This document shows positions 57,607 to 64,000 of a DNA stretch of 64,000 bases, one piece after another (position 1 is the stretch's first letter; each line of letters opens with the position of its first letter). Source of the stretch: Roseiarcus sp963832305 (GTDB taxonomy: Bacteria; Pseudomonadota; Alphaproteobacteria; Rhizobiales; Beijerinckiaceae); assembly GCA_963832305.1 (NCBI GenBank), contig CAWHTU010000005.1, forward strand, positions 186,001 to 250,000. The letters are read 5' to 3'. Under the pieces are notes generated by a model. The model was not told the DNA's origin and made no database searches. It was given only the letters and a program-made list of their open reading frames with translations. A program made the translations under genes and the position numbers.

Positions 57607-58056
57607 TCACTGCCAGGTCACGAACATCAGCACCCCCGCTATGGCGATCGTCGCCATCGAAAGGAGGTAGGCGGCCTGGAGCGTAACGGTCTTCCAGTAG
57701 AGCAGCCTCGACAGCAGCGCGCAGCGAGCCGGCAGATCCTCCACCTCGAGCACCGGATCGGTGATGAATTCGAAATCCTCCGGCGTTGAATTGCGCCAGA
57801 GCGGAAAGCGCCTGCGCCCCTCGCGGGGAAACCGCGGATAGACGGATGCGAGCAGACAAAAGAAAATGACGATGAACGGCGCCAGCAGCACCGGCACGTT
57901 GAGGTAAGGGGGATAGCTGTCTCGAAAGCCGAGAACCGTGCCCATCATGATCGCGACAAAGAGCACGGCAATGTTCGCCTTGAGGTCGCTGAGGCGAATG
58001 GAATCGCTGTAGCCGGCGATCAGATTGCGCAGCTGGGCGTTGCGGTCCTTGGCCAT
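57607..58056 (-). CDS. Three-TM membrane protein, paralogue 2 (Pycsar-TM-like layout)
   Basis: 149 residues. After a cytoplasmic N terminus ending IRLSDLKANIA come two close membrane helices (IAVLFVAIMMGTVLGF and VPVLLAPFIVIFFCLLASV), a hydrophilic middle of about 50 residues, then a conserved helix (LPARCALLSRLLYWKTVTLQ) and a third membrane helix near the C terminus. It is clearly homologous to the upstream protein at 58105-58566, 48 bases away. The DxKA motif before helix 1 and the helix-loop-helix layout resemble the membrane effector of Pycsar defence (DUF5706-type), but no cyclase is adjacent. Function unknown. Confidence 0.75.
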   Translation of the reverse strand: MAKDRNAQLRNLIAGYSDSIRLSDLKANIAVLFVAIMMGTVLGFRDSYPPYLNVPVLLAPFIVIFFCLLASVYPRFPREGRRRFPLWRNSTPEDFEFITDPVLEVEDLPARCALLSRLLYWKTVTLQAAYLLSMATIAIAGVLMFVTWQ

Positions 58057-58104
58057 CAGCGGCCCCGCGACGGCTGCGCGTGGATCATGGCCTGGCGGCT
58101 TCTC

Positions 58105-58566
58105 TCAAGCATACCAGACGTACATCAAAATGAAGACCGTCAAGACAATGCTCACCATCGAGACAAAGAAACTGATCCTGATGTATTGGGTCTTCCACCA
58201 TAGCAGTTCCGACAGAACCGAGCATCGCAGCTTGAGCTGCTCAAGTTCGTCCTCCGCTTCGACGACATTTGCGAAATCGCTGAGCGTGGCGTTGCGGGAG
58301 ACGATGAAATGCTTGGCGCCGCGCTTCGGATAACGCGGGATGAGTACGGCGAACAGGCACAGGTACACGATCAGGAACGGCAGCATGACAAAGGGGATCG
58401 GCAGATACTTGGGAAAATGGGTGTAATTGCCCAGCACCGGCCCCATCATGAACGCGACGAACAGGATCGCGATGTTGGCCTTGAAATCGCTGGCCCGGAT
58501 CGCATCGGTGTATCCGGCGATCAAGCCCCGATACGCTTGGGCGGGATCGGCAGCGTTCTTATTCAT
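58105..58566 (-). CDS. Three-TM membrane protein, paralogue 1 (Pycsar-TM-like layout)
   Basis: 153 residues, aligned along its full length with the next gene: IRASDFKANIAILFVAFMMG, a second helix (IPFVMLPFLIVYLCLFAVLI), RYPKRGAKHF, a helical segment (LKLRCSVLSELLWWKTQYIR) and a C-terminal membrane helix. The two probably form one operon and may heterodimerise. The start codon is part of a 7-bp hairpin (58564-58580) that may limit translation. As with its paralogue, similarity to Pycsar-type effectors is by motif and topology only. Confidence 0.75.
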   Translation of the reverse strand: MNKNAADPAQAYRGLIAGYTDAIRASDFKANIAILFVAFMMGPVLGNYTHFPKYLPIPFVMLPFLIVYLCLFAVLIPRYPKRGAKHFIVSRNATLSDFANVVEAEDELEQLKLRCSVLSELLWWKTQYIRISFFVSMVSIVLTVFILMYVWYA

Positions 58567-58580
58567 CCGACAGTCGGATG
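58564..58580 (-). promoter_or_regulatory. Hairpin containing the start codon of the first three-TM gene
   Basis: A perfect 7-bp inverted repeat with a 3-base loop ends exactly at the ATG of the gene starting at 58566. In the mRNA the start codon would be paired. A GGAG element lies just beyond the hairpin, too far from the ATG unless the hairpin brings it closer. This could be translational control, or a chance palindrome. Confidence 0.4.
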
Positions 58581-58848
58581 CTCCAAAAGCCTACTGGGGG
58601 ACGGTCCGCCCGCGCCGCTGCCGGGCCTCGGCCGACGAGTCCGTCAGAAACCGAATTGGCGTGAACTCCGACGCCCTGTCAAGATCGGTTGAATTTCGAT
58701 GTGCGGCCGCGGCGGGCGCGCCAGAACTGCGCCATCCTCAAACACGCCGGTTCGTGGTCGCCTTCGCCCGAGCAGAGAGGGCGAGGAGGAGCTTGGATTT
58801 GAGCTCGCGGCGAAATCCGCGAGGTTCAGAGACGAGCCTGCCAGGGAT

Positions 58849-59094
58849 TCAGAAACCAAAGAATTCGCGACGCAGCGCGTCTTCGTAAAGCTTCTTCTTA
58901 TAGATTACTTCCCTCTGTTTCTTGGTCTCGCAGAAATAGGCGGCCTCCCACTTGTCCAGCTCGGCGACGCTATGATTGCCTGAAGCGAGCGCCTCCTCCT
59001 CACGGATCGCCCGGACCCACTCGTCGACCGCAGCCTTGTAGGCCGCCTGCAATTGATCGAGTTCCTGCTGGAGATCGGCTGAAATGTCCGACAT
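58849..59094 (-). CDS. Small coiled-coil conserved hypothetical protein
   Basis: 81 residues after a GAAGGAG site. The protein is almost all charged helix (LQQELDQLQAAYKAAVDEWV, then CETKKQREVIYKKKLYEDAL) and should form a coiled coil; there is one Cys and no signal or membrane segment. Not recognised as a named family. The 282 bases before it (58567-58848) show nothing else of note. Confidence 0.7.
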   Translation of the reverse strand: MSDISADLQQELDQLQAAYKAAVDEWVRAIREEEALASGNHSVAELDKWEAAYFCETKKQREVIYKKKLYEDALRREFFGF

Positions 59095-59176
59095 GGTCGC
59101 TCCTTCTTGTCTTCGACTAGCGCCGCAGTGTGAACGTTAGACGACACTGAGGCCCGGAGCGTCCTGGAAAAGCAGG

Positions 59177-59573
59177 TCAAGATCGGTATTGCTCGTCGCT
59201 GGCCCTCTCCATCCACTCGGCGGCCTTGCCGTTGAGCTTCTCCTGGAATGGCAATATGGCTCATGGCGGTGGTCGGCGTGGCCCCGCGCCAATGCTTCTC
59301 TCCCGGAGAAAGCCAGACCACGTCGCCGGGGCGGATCTCCCCGATCGGTCCACCCTCGCGCGGGATCCGGTTGGCGCCGGTCATGACGATTAGGGTCTGG
59401 CCGAGCGGATGGGTGTGCGAGGCCATGCGCGCACTCGGCTCGATAGTGACAAGGGCGCCGGCGACGCGCGCCGGATCGGGCGGCTGAACAGGGGATTAAG
59501 GCGCACCGCGCCGGTGAACCATTCTGTCGGTCCCTTGCAAGAAAGGCTGTGACCCGCTTCGCTTGATCTCCAT
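59177..59573 (-). pseudogene. Cupin-domain protein, three frameshifts
   Basis: ATG 59573 starts MEIKRSGSQPF; one base out of frame the homology continues PTEWFTGAVRLNPLFS, shifts again to PDPARVAGALVTIEP and the metal-binding HTHPLGQTLIV, IRPGDVVWLSPGEKHWRGAT and MSHIAIP, then needs a third change to end EWMERASEQYRS at TGA 59177. The intact protein of about 131 residues is a small cupin related to carboxymuconolactone-decarboxylase-associated and mandelonitrile-lyase-like cupins. The metal-binding His residues remain. Confidence 0.78.
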
Positions 59574-59594
59574 CGTATTTCTCCGCTTCGCGAC

Positions 59595-60050
59595 TCACCA
59601 AAGCATTGTCCAAGAGAGGGCCGCCGCCTCGGGGGGGAGTTTGTGGGGGCCAGCCAATTTCTGCCAATCGAGGAACAAGCCCCGGAACCCGCCGCGACTC
59701 GGATTCGCCCGCTCGATCAGATCGTTCATTAGGCGGAGCCGCCTGACCAGCGTCTTCATGAAGCCCACGGCGCGGGCCGGATTCTCCTCGATCGCCGCGA
59801 TGAACTCCTCATAAGAAGCGGCGAGGCATTCCGTGTCGGTCGCTGCCCTGACCGTCGCCGATCGCGGCCCGGGCTCGATCAGGCACATTTCGCCGAACAC
59901 CTCGCCCGTCTGCAGCGTGTCGACGACCCTGGCGTTGGCGGCCTGGCCGATAATGACTTCGACCGACCCGCTGACGATGAAGAACGCGGTGTCGCCGTCG
60001 TCGCCTTCGGCGATGATCGTGTCCCCGGCCTTGAACGAGACGTTTTGCAT
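59595..60050 (-). CDS. Cyclic-nucleotide-binding (Crp-like) domain protein
   Basis: 151 residues with a single cNMP-binding fold: FKAGDTIIAEGDDGDTAFFI, VVDTLQTGEVFGEMCLIEP and the phosphate-binding cassette GPRSATVRAATDTE. The PBC has the Glu (FGEM) and Arg (PRSAT) needed for cyclic nucleotide binding. There is no DNA-binding domain or membrane helix; the C-terminal 40 residues are helical. It may read out cyclases such as that at 7571-10963. It is convergent to nothing and starts 275 bases from the autotransporter start, divergently. Confidence 0.85.
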   Translation of the reverse strand: MQNVSFKAGDTIIAEGDDGDTAFFIVSGSVEVIIGQAANARVVDTLQTGEVFGEMCLIEPGPRSATVRAATDTECLAASYEEFIAAIEENPARAVGFMKTLVRRLRLMNDLIERANPSRGGFRGLFLDWQKLAGPHKLPPEAAALSWTMLW

Positions 60051-60325
60051 GCGTGGCTCCCTGGCGCGTCGAATCCGGCGCCGCCGGTTATATCAGGTCT
60101 GAACGGGACCAACGCCGGGAAGGACCAGCTGGCGGCGGTTTTGCGTAACTTGCATGAATCCCACGTCGCCGTGGATCGCCTCAGGCGAAAATTCAGCCTC
60201 GCCCAAGCTCGCCCGGCCAGCTTGGCGCCGAAGCTACACACAGCCGGAGATTGGGAAGATTCGCGCCCTTATCGACGCTCCTGTCCAAAACTGTCCGACC
60301 CCAGAGTAGCGCGGTGGCGAAATCC

Positions 60326-64000
<3,675 letters not shown>

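Overview
The window is high-GC DNA with densely packed genes, frequent 4-base start/stop overlaps and many GTG/TTG starts. The families present (LIV-type and sugar ABC transporters, a fused TRAP permease, class III cyclase/ATPase/TPR proteins, DUF2934, OmpW, DUF2147, a ChrR remnant, a large autotransporter) suggest an alphaproteobacterium of the Hyphomicrobiales, perhaps Beijerinckiaceae or Methylocystaceae-like. The assignment is an inference from gene content. No rRNA, tRNA or CRISPR array was seen.

Layout. 1-2000: a two-component phosphorelay (partial receiver protein, then a hybrid kinase). 2064-7509: an isoprenoid/redox cluster with a prenyl diphosphate synthase, a phasin-like protein and a phytoene-desaturase-like flavoprotein with a phasin-like tail, facing a divergent GMC oxidoreductase. 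7571-10963: a zinc-ribbon/adenylate cyclase/ATPase/TPR regulator. 11143-19408: an FAH-family hydrolase, then an L-arabinoside-type operon (GH127, LacI regulator, sugar ABC transporter) and a broken regulator. 19441-20674: a truncated sugar ATPase joined to an IS110-family fragment. 20675-27871: an aromatic-aldehyde-type operon with a complete LIV-type ABC transporter, an SDR and an aldehyde dehydrogenase, plus a cloverleaf repeat. 28062-30711: a secreted protein and a groES-groEL operon with frameshifts. 30782-34044: an IS1182-type element inserted in a second cyclase/TPR gene. 34302-37192: NDH-2, DUF2934, OmpW. 37262-47150: oxidative catabolism and transport (aromatic monooxygenase, NHL protein, D-2-hydroxyacid dehydrogenase, UgpC-type ATPase, TRAP transporter, old yellow enzyme). 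47284-56264: secreted protein, AraC regulator, exopolyphosphatase, then an operon with SDRs, an APH-type kinase, an enolase-like protein lacking the active-site His, and a dead carboxylesterase. 56304-60050: remnants (ChrR, cupin), DUF2147, tandem three-TM paralogues, a coiled-coil protein and a cNMP-binding protein. 60326 to the right edge: an autotransporter with a long Pro-Thr linker.

A striking property is the number of broken genes. At least fourteen loci carry one or more single-base frameshifts, several in short homopolymers, while long genes nearby are intact. Some lesions look like sequencing or assembly indels (groEL, NHL protein). Others are real decay: the sugar ATPase with no N-terminal half, the esterase with a roughly 100-residue deletion and Ser-to-Leu nucleophile change, the cyclase cut by an IS, and the short SDR, berberine-oxidase-like and ChrR remnants.

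Best candidates for something undescribed are the prenyl synthase/desaturase/phasin-like cluster (2064-7509), the APH-kinase plus non-canonical enolase operon (52104-55217), and the tandem membrane proteins at 57607-58566, which resemble Pycsar-type membrane effectors in layout.
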